Of a DNA stretch of 64,000 nucleotides, positions 45,217 to 53,462 are shown one piece after another. A program made the translations under genes and the position numbers. The notes beneath the pieces are model-generated. The model was not told the origin of the DNA. It did no database searches and was given only the letters and a program-made list of their open reading frames with translations. The DNA comes from Winogradskyella marina (GTDB taxonomy: Bacteria; Bacteroidota; Bacteroidia; Flavobacteriales; Flavobacteriaceae). The DNA lies in assembly GCF_015645385.1 (NCBI RefSeq), contig NZ_JADOET010000002.1, forward strand, positions 124,001 through 188,000. Direction: 5' to 3'. Positions within the stretch are counted from its first letter, which is position 1; the number at the start of each line of letters is the position of its first letter.

Positions 45217-45247
45217 AAAAACCTCGAAAATTATTTTCGAGGTTTTT
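45217..45247. terminator. Rho-independent terminator after the SPFH operon
   Basis: AAAAACCTCGAAAA (45217-45230) and TTTTCGAGGTTTTT (45234-45247) form a perfect 14-base stem with a 3-base loop and a T-run. The symmetric A-run means it can also stop transcription from the minus strand, where the 68-residue gene ends at 45296. Confidence 0.9.
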
Positions 45248-45295
45248 GCTTTTAAGAAGTACATCAGTTTGTTATAAAACTTCTGGTTTTACGCT

Positions 45296-45502
45296 CTAAT
45301 GTTTTTCTTTATATTTATCTCTAATTTCCTTTAGCTCATTGAGGTATTTCTCTAAATCGTTTTTATCTAAGCTTGCTTCGTTATTAGAACCGTTAGGTAA
45401 TGTACTTCTAGTTTCGCTTAAATATTTTTGAAGCTCAGGGTAATTGTCTTCAATATCTCTAGTGACTGATGAAATTTCTGCTAATATATCTGTGTTTTTC
45501 AT
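45296..45502 (-). CDS. Small helical hypothetical protein
   Basis: This is a 68-residue acidic protein without a signal peptide or membrane segment. It starts MKNTDILAEISSVTRDIEDN, has a central Asn/Ser-rich turn (STLPNGSNNEAS) and ends in a helix NDLEKYLNELKEIRDKYKEK. The pattern is two amphipathic helices, possibly a dimerising coil. I do not recognise the family. A TATTTTTG box on the minus strand at 45538-45545, about 35 bases upstream, supports its being a real gene. A shared terminator lies downstream. Confidence 0.6.
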   Translation of the reverse strand: MKNTDILAEISSVTRDIEDNYPELQKYLSETRSTLPNGSNNEASLDKNDLEKYLNELKEIRDKYKEKH

Positions 45503-45561
45503 AATTTAATCGGTTTAGCCTAATATACAAAAATACACAGCGAATAGCTCTCAATGAAATG

Positions 45562-47565
45562 TTAAATCTCAGCTGCTTCAGCTACTAAAACATCATTTTT
45601 ATCCGCTTTTGCTTTATCTATAAACTCATTAATAGCGTCATTTTTCTCTAAGCCATTTTTAAGCAACACCTTTAACGCAATTATAGTAACGATACGTGTA
45701 CCTGCTTTTTTTACAGCTGTGCCAAATAACGGCTCTAAATCATCGTACGAAACCTCTTTAGCTAGCTCTTGTATCTCTGCCTTAACTGTTTGTTGCTTTT
45801 CATCAGATAATTTAGTGTATTTCTTTCCAAATTGTTGAATAACACTAATAGCTGAGCGTTTCTGCTGTTGTGGTTTAGGTTTATTCTGATTGTTTTGAGG
45901 TTTAGGTTTTTGTTTTGCCCAACTATCTCTTAGTCCAACCGTTTTATTAAATACCAATTTTTCTGCTGTAGAATCATCATCGACATTAAAATAACCTAAA
46001 CGCTGAAACTGGAACCGCTCACCTACTTCAACTTCTGCTAAACTCGGCTCCAAATAACCTGTTTTTATAGTTAAAGATTTTGGGTTTATAAATGCCATAA
46101 AATCCTTATCCTTTTGGCTATCTGGCGACTCGTGCATAAACAAACGATCGTATTCTCTAACTTCGGCTGTAATGGCGTGTTTTATAGATACCCAATGCAA
46201 GGTGCCTTTTACTTTTTTAGAGGTGTCTTCATCATAAGTACAATGGATTTCTGTAATGTTTCCATTGGCATCTTTAACCACTGAATTCGCTTTGATGATA
46301 TACGCGTTTTTTAATCGAACTTCACCACCAAGTTTTAACCTAAAATACTTACTCCCTGCTTCTTCTTTAAAATCGTCTTTTTCGATATAAATTTCTCTTG
46401 AGAATGGTACTTTTCTATAACCAGCGGATTCATCTTCTTGATTATTTTCGGCTTCTAACCATTCCTCTTTGTCTTCAGGATAGTTAGTAATCACTACTTT
46501 TATAGGATCTAAAACCGCCATAACACGATTAGCTATTTTGTTTAAATCTTCACGAATACAAAATTCTAAAAGTGATACATCAATGACATTTTCGCGTTTA
46601 GCAACACCTACTTTTTCAATAAATTTTCGAATAGAATTTGGTGTATAACCACGTCGACGTAAACCAGAAATCGTTGGCATACGTGGATCGTCCCAACCCG
46701 ATACAATACCTTCTTCCACCAAACGCAATAATTTACGCTTGCTCATTATGGTATAACTGAGATTTAAGCGTGCAAATTCGCGTTGTTTTGGAGGCATTGG
46801 TAACTTGTCTTTAGCATAATCATAAACATGATCTCTAAACCAATTATAAAGCTCTCTATGCGGTTTAAATTCTAATGAACATAAACTATGCGACACTTGT
46901 TCTATATAATCGCTTTCGCCATGCGTCCAATCGTACATTGGATAAATACACCAATCGTCACCAGTTCTGTGGTGTTTTGCAAACATAATACGATACATAA
47001 TAGGATCTCGCATTAACATATTTGGATCTTCCATGTCGATTTTAGCACGCAATAAATGTGTACCAGCTGGAAATTTTCCGGCTTTCATACCTTCAAATAA
47101 TTCCAAATTTTCTTCAACACTACGATTCCTGTATGGACTATTGGTTCCCACTTGTGTTGGTGTCCCTTTTTGTTCTGCCATCACTTCAGACGATTGCGAA
47201 TCAACGTACGCCTTTCCATCTTTTATCATTTGAACTGCCCACTCGTATAACCTCTGAAAATAATCAGACGAGTACAATTCATTTTCCCATTGATAACCTA
47301 ACCACGAGATGTCTTTTTTAATAGCATCGACATATTCTTGCTCTTCTTTGGCAGGATTGGTATCGTCGAATCTTAAATTAACAGGTGCATTATAAGTTTC
47401 ACCTAATCCAAAACTAATACCAATGGCTTTGGTATGACCAATGTGTAAATAACCATTTGGTTCTGGTGGAAAACGAAAACGTAGCTTCTCTTTTGGTAAA
47501 CCGTTTGCTAAATCTTCTTCTATGATATGCTCAATAAAATTGAGTGATTTTTTTTCTTCTGACAT
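45562..47565 (-). CDS. glnS: Glutaminyl-tRNA synthetase with C-terminal extension
   Basis: This class I synthetase charges tRNA-Gln directly. It has the HIGH-type motif RFPPEPNGYLHIGHTKAIGI, the catalytic-core GDDWCIYPMYDWTHGESDYIEQVSHSLCSLEF, and the KMSKS-type YTIMSKRKLL, followed by the anticodon-binding beta-barrels to about residue 555. A Gln/Pro/Lys-rich linker (KPKPQNNQNKPKPQQQKR) leads to a helical domain of about 95 residues. I chose the ATG at 47565 (MSEEKKSLNF) over one four codons earlier. The C-terminal domain is not in the E. coli enzyme (about 554 residues). Confidence 0.93.
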   Translation of the reverse strand: MSEEKKSLNFIEHIIEEDLANGLPKEKLRFRFPPEPNGYLHIGHTKAIGISFGLGETYNAPVNLRFDDTNPAKEEQEYVDAIKKDISWLGYQWENELYSSDYFQRLYEWAVQMIKDGKAYVDSQSSEVMAEQKGTPTQVGTNSPYRNRSVEENLELFEGMKAGKFPAGTHLLRAKIDMEDPNMLMRDPIMYRIMFAKHHRTGDDWCIYPMYDWTHGESDYIEQVSHSLCSLEFKPHRELYNWFRDHVYDYAKDKLPMPPKQREFARLNLSYTIMSKRKLLRLVEEGIVSGWDDPRMPTISGLRRRGYTPNSIRKFIEKVGVAKRENVIDVSLLEFCIREDLNKIANRVMAVLDPIKVVITNYPEDKEEWLEAENNQEDESAGYRKVPFSREIYIEKDDFKEEAGSKYFRLKLGGEVRLKNAYIIKANSVVKDANGNITEIHCTYDEDTSKKVKGTLHWVSIKHAITAEVREYDRLFMHESPDSQKDKDFMAFINPKSLTIKTGYLEPSLAEVEVGERFQFQRLGYFNVDDDSTAEKLVFNKTVGLRDSWAKQKPKPQNNQNKPKPQQQKRSAISVIQQFGKKYTKLSDEKQQTVKAEIQELAKEVSYDDLEPLFGTAVKKAGTRIVTIIALKVLLKNGLEKNDAINEFIDKAKADKNDVLVAEAAEI

Positions 47566-47703
47566 CTTTATAGGCATTAGGTAATAGGAATTAGGAATGA
47601 GACAAATATCCTACATCACTAAATCGTGGGTAAAATTAAACAAAATGTAACATTTATTCATCATTTTAGACTGATAGTATGAACCAAAAAACGATTATAG
47701 ATT

Positions 47704-47904
47704 ATGAATTATAAATGTCCTAAATGCCATAATACAACTTATGAAATAAGCGAAATGAGAGCGACAGGTGGAAGGTGGTCTAAAATATTTGATATTCAGA
47801 ATAAGAAATTTAGCTCTGTAACTTGTAAAAAATGTAGTTATACTGAGTTTTATAAGGCTAAGACTGGTGCTTTGAGTAATATTTTTGATTTATTTACGAA
47901 TTAA
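47704..47904 (+). CDS. Small zinc-ribbon protein
   Basis: The 66-residue protein has two CxxC zinc-knuckle pairs: YKCPKCHN at residues 3-10 and VTCKKCSYTEF at about 39-49. They are separated by a basic region with EISEMRATGGRWSKIFDIQNKKF. This matches the short nucleic-acid-binding zinc-ribbon family (DUF2082-like). Such proteins bind nucleic acid or partner proteins; no specific role is known. The gene is isolated, just before the inverted-repeat element at 47932-48274. Confidence 0.75.
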   Translation: MNYKCPKCHNTTYEISEMRATGGRWSKIFDIQNKKFSSVTCKKCSYTEFYKAKTGALSNIFDLFTN

Positions 47905-47931
47905 GTTAGCAGGTTTATGAATATAGACTTA

Positions 47932-48274
47932 AGACCGCTTCGCTGTTAGAACCTAGAATAAAGACTTATTTAGTGGTAACTGATAAAATTTTGTCTTTAT
48001 TTGATTATTATGATTTTAACTCTTTCTCATGAATGTTACTTCGACTACACTCAGTGACCATAACCGACGTCGCTCAAAGAAATACGCGTAACATTCAAAT
48101 TAGTAGAAAGTAAGGCAGATTCATCAAGAAATTAATTCCTCATAATTTATGAAAATTTATTTTAAAATAGGTGAGGTTTTAAAGAAGCATAAAAGAATTT
48201 TTAAATAATTAACATCTATTTATCAATGAGTTACAATTTAGTCTTTGTTCTAGGTTCTAAAAGCGAAGCGGTCT
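47932..48274. mobile_element. MITE-like element with 35-base terminal inverted repeats
   Basis: The left arm 47932-47966 and right arm 48240-48274 are inverted copies with 33 of 35 bases matching, starting AGACCGCTTCGCT at each outer end. The 343-base interior has no open reading frame of note. It holds a second, nested inverted repeat GAATGTTAC/GTAACATTC at 48031-48039 and 48088-48096, around a CTTCGACTACACTCAGTGA segment typical of Flavobacteriia palindromic repeats. No clear target-site duplication was seen. Confidence 0.65.
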
Positions 48275-48288
48275 AATATCTTTTATAT

Positions 48289-48296
48289 TATTTTTG
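48289..48296 (+). promoter_or_regulatory. Candidate folB -7 box
   Basis: TATTTTTG ends four bases before the folB ATG at 48301. Such spacing would give a leaderless or nearly leaderless mRNA. Confidence 0.4.
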
Positions 48297-48300
48297 CCAT

Positions 48301-48678
48301 ATGGGAATAATAAAAGTTGAAAATATAAGGGTATTTGCTAACCATGGTTGTTTAAAAGAAGAAACAGCAATTGGTAGCGATTATCGCGTAGATTTAAAAG
48401 TAAAAGCGAACTTAAAAACATCTTCAAAAACGGACGAACTCAGTGATACTGTAGATTATGTGTTTTTAAATAAAGTCGTTAGAGACGAAATGGCTATACC
48501 TTCTAAACTTTTAGAGACGGTTGCTAAGCGTATTTTAAACCGTGTTTTTAAAGAATCTTCTATAATAACAAAAGCCACAGTTGCAGTGAGTAAAATAAAT
48601 CCTCCAATTGGTGGTGACGTTGAGATGGTTACAATTAAAATGAGTCAAAAGCGAAAAAAGCAAACCTATTTAGGCTAA
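48301..48678 (+). CDS. folB: Dihydroneopterin aldolase
   Basis: This enzyme of folate synthesis converts dihydroneopterin to 6-hydroxymethyl-dihydropterin. The 125-residue protein has the FolB pattern KVENIRVFANHGCLKEETAIGSDYRVDLKV, DELSDTVDYVFLNKVV and LLETVAKRILNRVF. The C-terminal VAVSKINPPIGGDVEMVTI segment follows. The lysine in SKINPP is the likely catalytic residue. Length is normal. It is followed 56 bases later by tRNA-Cys on the same strand. Confidence 0.92.
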   Translation: MGIIKVENIRVFANHGCLKEETAIGSDYRVDLKVKANLKTSSKTDELSDTVDYVFLNKVVRDEMAIPSKLLETVAKRILNRVFKESSIITKATVAVSKINPPIGGDVEMVTIKMSQKRKKQTYLG

Positions 48679-48693
48679 AACATATATAATTTT

Positions 48694-48701
48694 TATATTT
48701 G
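48694..48701 (+). promoter_or_regulatory. Candidate tRNA-Cys promoter -7 box
   Basis: TATATTTG is an exact -7 match, 34 bases before the mature tRNA 5' end. A perfect 14-base palindrome CAATAAATTTATTG follows at 48708-48721, in the tRNA precursor leader. Confidence 0.5.
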
Positions 48702-48734
48702 CGCTCTCAATAAATTTATTGGGATTATTAATAA

Positions 48735-48805
48735 GGTGTCGTGGCCGAGTGGCTAGGCAGTGGTCTGCAACACCATCTACAGCGGTTCGAATCCGCTCGA
48801 CACCT
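48735..48805 (+). tRNA. tRNA-Cys (GCA)
   Basis: The 71-base cloverleaf has acceptor stem GGTGTCG/CGACACC and D-loop GCCGAGTGGCTAGGC. The anticodon loop CTGCAAC reads anticodon GCA, and the T-arm is GCGGTTCGAATCCGC. The discriminator base is U, as expected for tRNA-Cys. The CCA end is not encoded. A terminator follows at 48810. Confidence 0.95.
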
Positions 48806-48809
48806 CAAG

Positions 48810-48840
48810 AAAGAGATACTGAAAAGTGTCTCTTTTTTTA
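48810..48840 (+). terminator. Terminator of tRNA-Cys
   Basis: AAAGAGATACT (48810-48820) pairs with AGTGTCTCTTT (48825-48835) with one T-G pair around a GAAA loop, and a T-run follows. It starts five bases after the tRNA 3' end. Confidence 0.85.
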
Positions 48841-48935
48841 TTTATACCTTTTTATAAAAACGTAATTAAGGATAGCACTATCTATAACGATTCACTCGAA
48901 ACTTTTGGAGATACAACACCTCAGGAAATTTATTA

Positions 48936-49619
48936 TTAATCAATAGGATTAACCTTCTCAATCTGCTCAATACTCTTTTCATAAACCTCAGGAAAAAGGC
49001 CTTGAACTAAAAGAAAAATACCAAAGACTAAAATGACTAAAGACACAATTTTCTTAGTCTTAAAAACGCGCCTTGGTGTTAATTTACTACGTAATCGTTT
49101 TGCTGCGGCAATTTTTACTAAATCTGATAAAAAATACGAAATTAACATCGTTGTAATAAAGATCGTTACCCCATTTTCAGAAGTTGTAATAGACGTCCCA
49201 ATTACAATAAAACCTAACCAACCTAATAGCACTCCAATGTTAATAAAGTTGAGTAAAAATCCTTTTACAAAAAGTTTACCATAATCTTTCTTTGGCAGTT
49301 GAATTCTATGATGTTCTCTTACAATTGATCGGAACGATTTTGAAGTTTTTATAAAGCTAATTAGCCCGTAAACAACAAGTAAAACACCTCCAAAAACCAG
49401 TAGTTTAGGATCATCTTTAATTTTATCTAATAGTGAATCCGTGCTAAAAAGGATGACAAAAATAAAAACAATATCTGCGAAAATAACACCAAGATCAAAG
49501 ACAACAGCACTCGTAAAGCCCTTTGTAGCACCAGTTTCTAGTAATACAAAAAAAACTGGACCAATGGTAAAGGCTAAAATTATTCCGAAGGGAATAGCTG
49601 TTAAGATATCGTCTAACAT
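48936..49619 (-). CDS. LysE-family amino-acid exporter
   Basis: The 227-residue protein has about six membrane segments and the LysE/RhtB N-terminal motif AIPFGIILAFTIGPVFFVLLETGATKGFTSAVVFDLG, including the conserved GP and ETG region. The loop with SFRSIVREHHRIQLPKKDYGKLFVKGFLLNFINIGVLLGW carries the family's LNPG-like position in modified form. Such carriers export amino acids or related metabolites. The substrate is unknown. A TACATTTG box at 49639-49646 on the minus strand lies 20 bases before the ATG. The gene is convergent with tRNA-Cys. Confidence 0.83.
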   Translation of the reverse strand: MLDDILTAIPFGIILAFTIGPVFFVLLETGATKGFTSAVVFDLGVIFADIVFIFVILFSTDSLLDKIKDDPKLLVFGGVLLVVYGLISFIKTSKSFRSIVREHHRIQLPKKDYGKLFVKGFLLNFINIGVLLGWLGFIVIGTSITTSENGVTIFITTMLISYFLSDLVKIAAAKRLRSKLTPRRVFKTKKIVSLVILVFGIFLLVQGLFPEVYEKSIEQIEKVNPID

Positions 49620-49662
49620 GTAAAACTTGCGGTTTACACAAATGTAAGAAACTCAACGGAAA

Positions 49663-50334
49663 TTACATACGTTTTATTTTTCCGCCTAGGATAGTGCTTT
49701 CGTCAACTTGTTTGGGTTTTCCGTAAATATACACGTTACCACCTGCTTTTATCCTAACATTTGCGTAGGCTGTTGCATGCACATACGCTTCACCACCAGC
49801 ATTTATACTGATTTCTGTTTGTTCAGTAACAAAATCTTCACCATTTAAATTACCACCTGTATAAATTGAAATATCTTGATTTTTAGAAGTTCCTGAAACA
49901 TTAATAATACCTCCTGTTACTGCTCTTAGATTAGCGTACGTTGTTTCTAATGCTGCTGTAATTTCTGCACCTTCTTGTACTCTAAGATCTAACTCATATT
50001 GTTTAATAGGTTCTTTAACAGTTACTTTTGCTCCTTCGTTGGCATCAATTTCATCAACTGACGTATAATATAGCAATACAACCGTATCGTTTCCATCATA
50101 GCTTTCTCTAAGATTCATTCTTATTTTAAGTGTTCCGTTGTTATTTACAACTTCTACATCCTTTTGATTTTTACCTGAAATAACGACTTTATTTTCATCA
50201 GAAGCCATCATTTTAAGGTTAATTAAATCGAACACTTTTACGGTTGAAAATTCACCTACAGCCTTTTCAATTGTTGCTTGAGAATGACCAATACTTCCTA
50301 ATGAAAATGCTATAATTAAGATGATATATTTCAT
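49663..50334 (-). CDS. Head GIN domain (DUF2807) secreted protein
   Basis: The 223-residue protein has a signal peptide MKYIILIIAFSLGSIGHSQA. A beta-solenoid-like body follows: FSTVKVFDLINLKMMASDENKVVISGKNQKDVEVVNNNGTLKIRM, EGAEITAAL, GGIINVSG, GGNLNGED and GGEAYVHA. This is the DUF2807 (putative auto-transporter adhesin, head GIN) pattern. The family is common and multicopy in Bacteroidota, and its function is unknown. It lies 12 bases downstream of the small membrane-protein gene, in a likely three-gene run with the YbjQ-like gene. Confidence 0.85.
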   Translation of the reverse strand: MKYIILIIAFSLGSIGHSQATIEKAVGEFSTVKVFDLINLKMMASDENKVVISGKNQKDVEVVNNNGTLKIRMNLRESYDGNDTVVLLYYTSVDEIDANEGAKVTVKEPIKQYELDLRVQEGAEITAALETTYANLRAVTGGIINVSGTSKNQDISIYTGGNLNGEDFVTEQTEISINAGGEAYVHATAYANVRIKAGGNVYIYGKPKQVDESTILGGKIKRM

Positions 50335-50346
50335 ATATAGTTAAAT

Positions 50347-50583
50347 TTATTTTATGACAATTATCTTTTTACTGAACATCCATTTTAATTGAATTTGATC
50401 TCCAGATTGTTTTTTTACAATACGTCTTTGTGGTGTTAAAATTACAGTAATCACTGCAGATAAAACGGCTAAAACCATTTGATTGATATCTACAAAAATA
50501 GCTTGAATGCTAAATCTTACCATGATATATATAACGGCAAATATTAAGAAAACGTATAATCCTGCTTTTGTACTTGTCTTCAT
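50347..50583 (-). CDS. Small two-TM membrane protein, hypothetical
   Basis: The 78-residue protein has two hydrophobic segments, about residues 7-29 (AGLYVFLIFAVIYIMVRFSI) and 33-49 (NQMVLAVLSAVITVILTP). The C-terminal tail is basic (RRIVKKQSGDQIQLKWMFSKK). I do not recognise the family. It lies 2 bases after the YbjQ-like gene and 12 bases before the head-GIN gene, so the three are probably co-transcribed. Confidence 0.65.
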   Translation of the reverse strand: MKTSTKAGLYVFLIFAVIYIMVRFSIQAIFVDINQMVLAVLSAVITVILTPQRRIVKKQSGDQIQLKWMFSKKIIVIK

Positions 50584-50585
50584 AA

Positions 50586-50912
50586 TTAAACGGCAACTTT
50601 TACGGCTGTTCCAGTAATTGAAACAATTAATGTATTTGTAGTTGATAGTGTTTCAATATCTATTTGCACACCTACAACAGCATTAGCACCAATAGCTTTA
50701 GCATTATCTTGAAGTTTTTGAAACGCTTCTTCTTTAACATGTTCTAATCCTTTAGCATAGGCTTCATAATATTTTTGCGAACTGAAAATATCCTTAAAAG
50801 ACATACTTTTTCCTTTGTAGGAATGTGTAGAATTAAAAGAAATACCAGTAACTATACCTAAATAATCTATGATGTTATGATTTTCTATTGAATTGGTTGT
50901 GGTAAGAATCAT
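50586..50912 (-). CDS. YbjQ family (DUF74) protein
   Basis: The 108-residue protein follows the YbjQ/UPF0145 pattern: MILTTTNSIENHNIIDYLGIVTGIS at the N-terminus, then a middle part with YYEAYAKGLEHVKEEAFQKLQDNAKAIGANAVVGVQIDIET. The core strand ends in SITGTAVKV. The family forms a pentameric beta barrel annotated as a possible heavy-metal binder; its role is not firmly known. It is the first gene of the small three-gene run ending with the head-GIN gene. Confidence 0.88.
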   Translation of the reverse strand: MILTTTNSIENHNIIDYLGIVTGISFNSTHSYKGKSMSFKDIFSSQKYYEAYAKGLEHVKEEAFQKLQDNAKAIGANAVVGVQIDIETLSTTNTLIVSITGTAVKVAV

Positions 50913-51019
50913 ATATGGTTATTTATTTATAAGTATTGTTTTAAGTTAAAATATAGCAGTTTATAAAGAAAGGTTCTCGATACATTTTATTCATTCTTCA
51001 TAAAACACTCGAACTGACG

Positions 51020-53272
51020 TTATTTATCACTTCCTTTAGGTTTACCTACCATATAAAAATCTAAATGTTTTTTAGTTAAATCTGCATTCTTAACTTTTAC
51101 AATAACCTCGTCACCAAGCTGGTACATGGTTCCTGTGTTTTTACCCATCATAGCGTATTGATCTTGATCAAACTGATAGTGATCGTCTTTCATATCTCTA
51201 ACACTCACCATACCTTCACATTTATTAGAAATGATTTCTATATAAATTCCCCAATCCGTGACTCCAGAAATTACACCCAAAAATTCTTCGTTTTCATGAT
51301 CTTGCATAAAACGAATCTGCATGTATTTTATAGAATCGCGTTCGGCCTTAGTCGCTAAATATTCCATATTACTAGAGTGTTTACATTTCTCTTCGTAAAT
51401 GTCTTGATTTGCCGATTTTTCACCATCTAAATACTGTTGTAAGAGACGATGTGCCATCACATCTGGATAACGACGAATTGGCGACGTAAAATGACTGTAA
51501 TAATCGAATGCTAAACCGTAATGACCAATGTTATGTGTGGTATATTCGGCTTTAGACATGGTTCTAATTGTTAAGGTATCTACTAAATTTTGTTCCTTTT
51601 TACCTTCAACATCTTTTAATAAATTATTTAAAGAGGATGAAATACTACCTTTATCTTTAAAATTTAATTTATGTCCAAAACGTGCCACTACATTTTGTAA
51701 TTGTGCCAGTTTCGATTGGTCTGGCTCATCGTGAACACGGTAAACAAATGTTTTTTCCGGTTTTTTCTTTCCGACAAATTCAGATACTTTTCTATTGGCT
51801 AATAACATGAATTCTTCAATCATTTTATTAGCATCTTTACTCGTTTTAAAGAAAACTCCAACCGGATTTGCATCCTCGTCTAAATCGAATTTTACTTCAA
51901 CTTTATCAAAAGAAATGGCACCTTCTCGCATTCGTGTTGAACGCATTTTTTTTGCCAACCTATCCATAACTAAAACCGCTTCTGCTATATCTGGTTTGGT
52001 TTTATACTCTTTTCCTGTTAGAGAAACTTCTTTTGGAATATTAAGCTTTATGAGATCTCTCGACTTCGCTCGAGATGATAAATTGTACTTTGGATTATTT
52101 TCTATGATGGCTTGTGCTTCTTCGTAAGCAAAACGCGCATCAGAATACGTAACAGTTCTTCCGAACCATTGGTCTTTAATTTCGCATTTATCATTCATTT
52201 GAAACACGGCAGAAAAGGTATATTTTTCTTCATGTGGACGTAACGAACAGGCTCCATTAGATAACACTTCTGGCAACATAGGAACAACACGATCTACTAA
52301 ATAAATAGATGTTGCACGCTCGTAAGCTTCATCGTCTAAAATAGTTCCTGGTTGTAAATAATGTGAGACGTCTGCAATATGAATTCCTACCTCATATAAG
52401 CCATTATCTAAGACTTTAAAAGATAATGCATCATCAAAATCTTTAGCGTCTTTAGGATCTATGGTAAAGGTTAAATCTTTACGCATATCCCGACGTTTTG
52501 CTATTTCTTCTTCTGTAATTGATGTATCTATTTTATTAGCAAAGGCTTCCACCTCGTGAGGGAATTCTAATGGTAAACCGTATTCTGCCATGATAGCATT
52601 AATCTCTGTACCATGTTCTCCAGGTTTTCCTAGAACCTCAATCACTTTTCCGTTTGGTGAATCTGCTTTTTCTGGCCAATCTTCTAAAGATACTAATACT
52701 TTATCTCCATCTTCGGCCTTTAATGTTTTATTGATAGGTACAAAAATATCTGTGTACATTTTGCCACTATCGGCAACTACAAAGGCAAAATTCTTTTTAT
52801 CGTGAATTTGAATGGTCCCCACATATTCTGTGCGTGCACGTTTTATAATATTGGTAATTTCTCCTTCTTGTTTACCTCTATGTTTTCTTCGATACGCGTA
52901 AAATTCTACTTCGTCACCATCTAAAGCTTTATTAATATTATTAGAGGCGATGAAGATATCTTCTTCAAAATCATCTGAAATAATATAGCCATTTCCTTTA
53001 GAAGCCAAATCTAAAATACCAGTATGATATTCGGTATTTACAATGGCTTTAAATTTGCCACGATCTACTTCTTCAATCTCTTGTTTGGCTTTAAGTTGTT
53101 GAAGTTTTTTTATAATTTGATTGCGACTACTGGCATCATTTACACCGAGTTTAGCTGCAATTTGTTTATAGTTAAAAGCTTGATTTCTATCTTTTTTTAG
53201 AATACCTAAAATGGTATTTGTAAGGTTGGAAATCTTATTCTTTGATGATTTCCTTTTTTTCTTTTTTGTCAT
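51020..53272 (-). CDS. rnr: Ribonuclease R with an in-frame repeat insertion
   Basis: This 3'-5' exoribonuclease degrades structured RNA and helps rRNA quality control. The 750-residue protein has a basic N-terminus with a helix-turn-helix, two cold-shock domains, and the RNB catalytic domain with FTIDPKDAKDFDDA (about residue 280) carrying the metal-binding aspartates. THNIGHYGLAFDYYSHFTSPIRRYPDVMAHR follows, and a C-terminal S1 domain. Residues about 399-408, SSRAKSRDLI, are encoded by a palindromic intergenic-type repeat inserted in a variable loop of RNB. The reading frame is intact, so the enzyme is probably functional. Confidence 0.94.
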   Translation of the reverse strand: MTKKKKRKSSKNKISNLTNTILGILKKDRNQAFNYKQIAAKLGVNDASSRNQIIKKLQQLKAKQEIEEVDRGKFKAIVNTEYHTGILDLASKGNGYIISDDFEEDIFIASNNINKALDGDEVEFYAYRRKHRGKQEGEITNIIKRARTEYVGTIQIHDKKNFAFVVADSGKMYTDIFVPINKTLKAEDGDKVLVSLEDWPEKADSPNGKVIEVLGKPGEHGTEINAIMAEYGLPLEFPHEVEAFANKIDTSITEEEIAKRRDMRKDLTFTIDPKDAKDFDDALSFKVLDNGLYEVGIHIADVSHYLQPGTILDDEAYERATSIYLVDRVVPMLPEVLSNGACSLRPHEEKYTFSAVFQMNDKCEIKDQWFGRTVTYSDARFAYEEAQAIIENNPKYNLSSRAKSRDLIKLNIPKEVSLTGKEYKTKPDIAEAVLVMDRLAKKMRSTRMREGAISFDKVEVKFDLDEDANPVGVFFKTSKDANKMIEEFMLLANRKVSEFVGKKKPEKTFVYRVHDEPDQSKLAQLQNVVARFGHKLNFKDKGSISSSLNNLLKDVEGKKEQNLVDTLTIRTMSKAEYTTHNIGHYGLAFDYYSHFTSPIRRYPDVMAHRLLQQYLDGEKSANQDIYEEKCKHSSNMEYLATKAERDSIKYMQIRFMQDHENEEFLGVISGVTDWGIYIEIISNKCEGMVSVRDMKDDHYQFDQDQYAMMGKNTGTMYQLGDEVIVKVKNADLTKKHLDFYMVGKPKGSDK
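52051..52080. repeat. Palindromic repeat inserted in the rnr coding sequence
   Basis: The core TCTCTCGACTTCGCTCGAGA is nearly palindromic and matches the intergenic repeat type of Flavobacteriia (a relative lies at 624-685). It is read in frame as S-S-R-A-K-S-R-D-L, residues about 399-407 of RNase R. The neighbouring rnr codons are ordinary. Confidence 0.75.
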
Positions 53273-53293
53273 TTAATTTGTAATCATATTCAT

Positions 53294-53312
53294 TTCCTAT
53301 AAGTGATAGGAA
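53294..53312. repeat. Hairpin upstream of rnr
   Basis: TTCCTAT and ATAGGAA pair around a 5-base loop, just upstream of the rnr ATG (53272). It could form in the rnr leader. Confidence 0.4.
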
Positions 53313-53411
53313 TTCTTATTTAAAACTTAATCAAGGCGAAGAGAGGTTATTAAGTTTACACAAAGTTACGTTTTAATTTTTTAATAGTGTTTAGGTAGTG
53401 TTAAATTAATG

Positions 53412-53440
53412 AAAAAACGCTGTAAAATCTACAGCGCTTT
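53412..53440. terminator. Terminator after the T9SS protein gene
   Basis: CGCTGTA (53418-53424) and TACAGCG (53430-53436) form a 7-base stem with a 5-base loop. On the minus strand it is followed by six U from the A-run 53412-53417. It lies 23 bases after the stop of the gene at 53463. Confidence 0.8.
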
Positions 53441-53462
53441 TATTTAAAGTATGTAATAAAAA

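Larger units (their letters stand above)
47905..48300. other. 396-base intergenic stretch occupied by an inverted-repeat element
   Basis: No gene is seen. Nearly all of it is the element at 47932-48274, followed by the folB -7 box (48289-48296). Confidence 0.7.
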
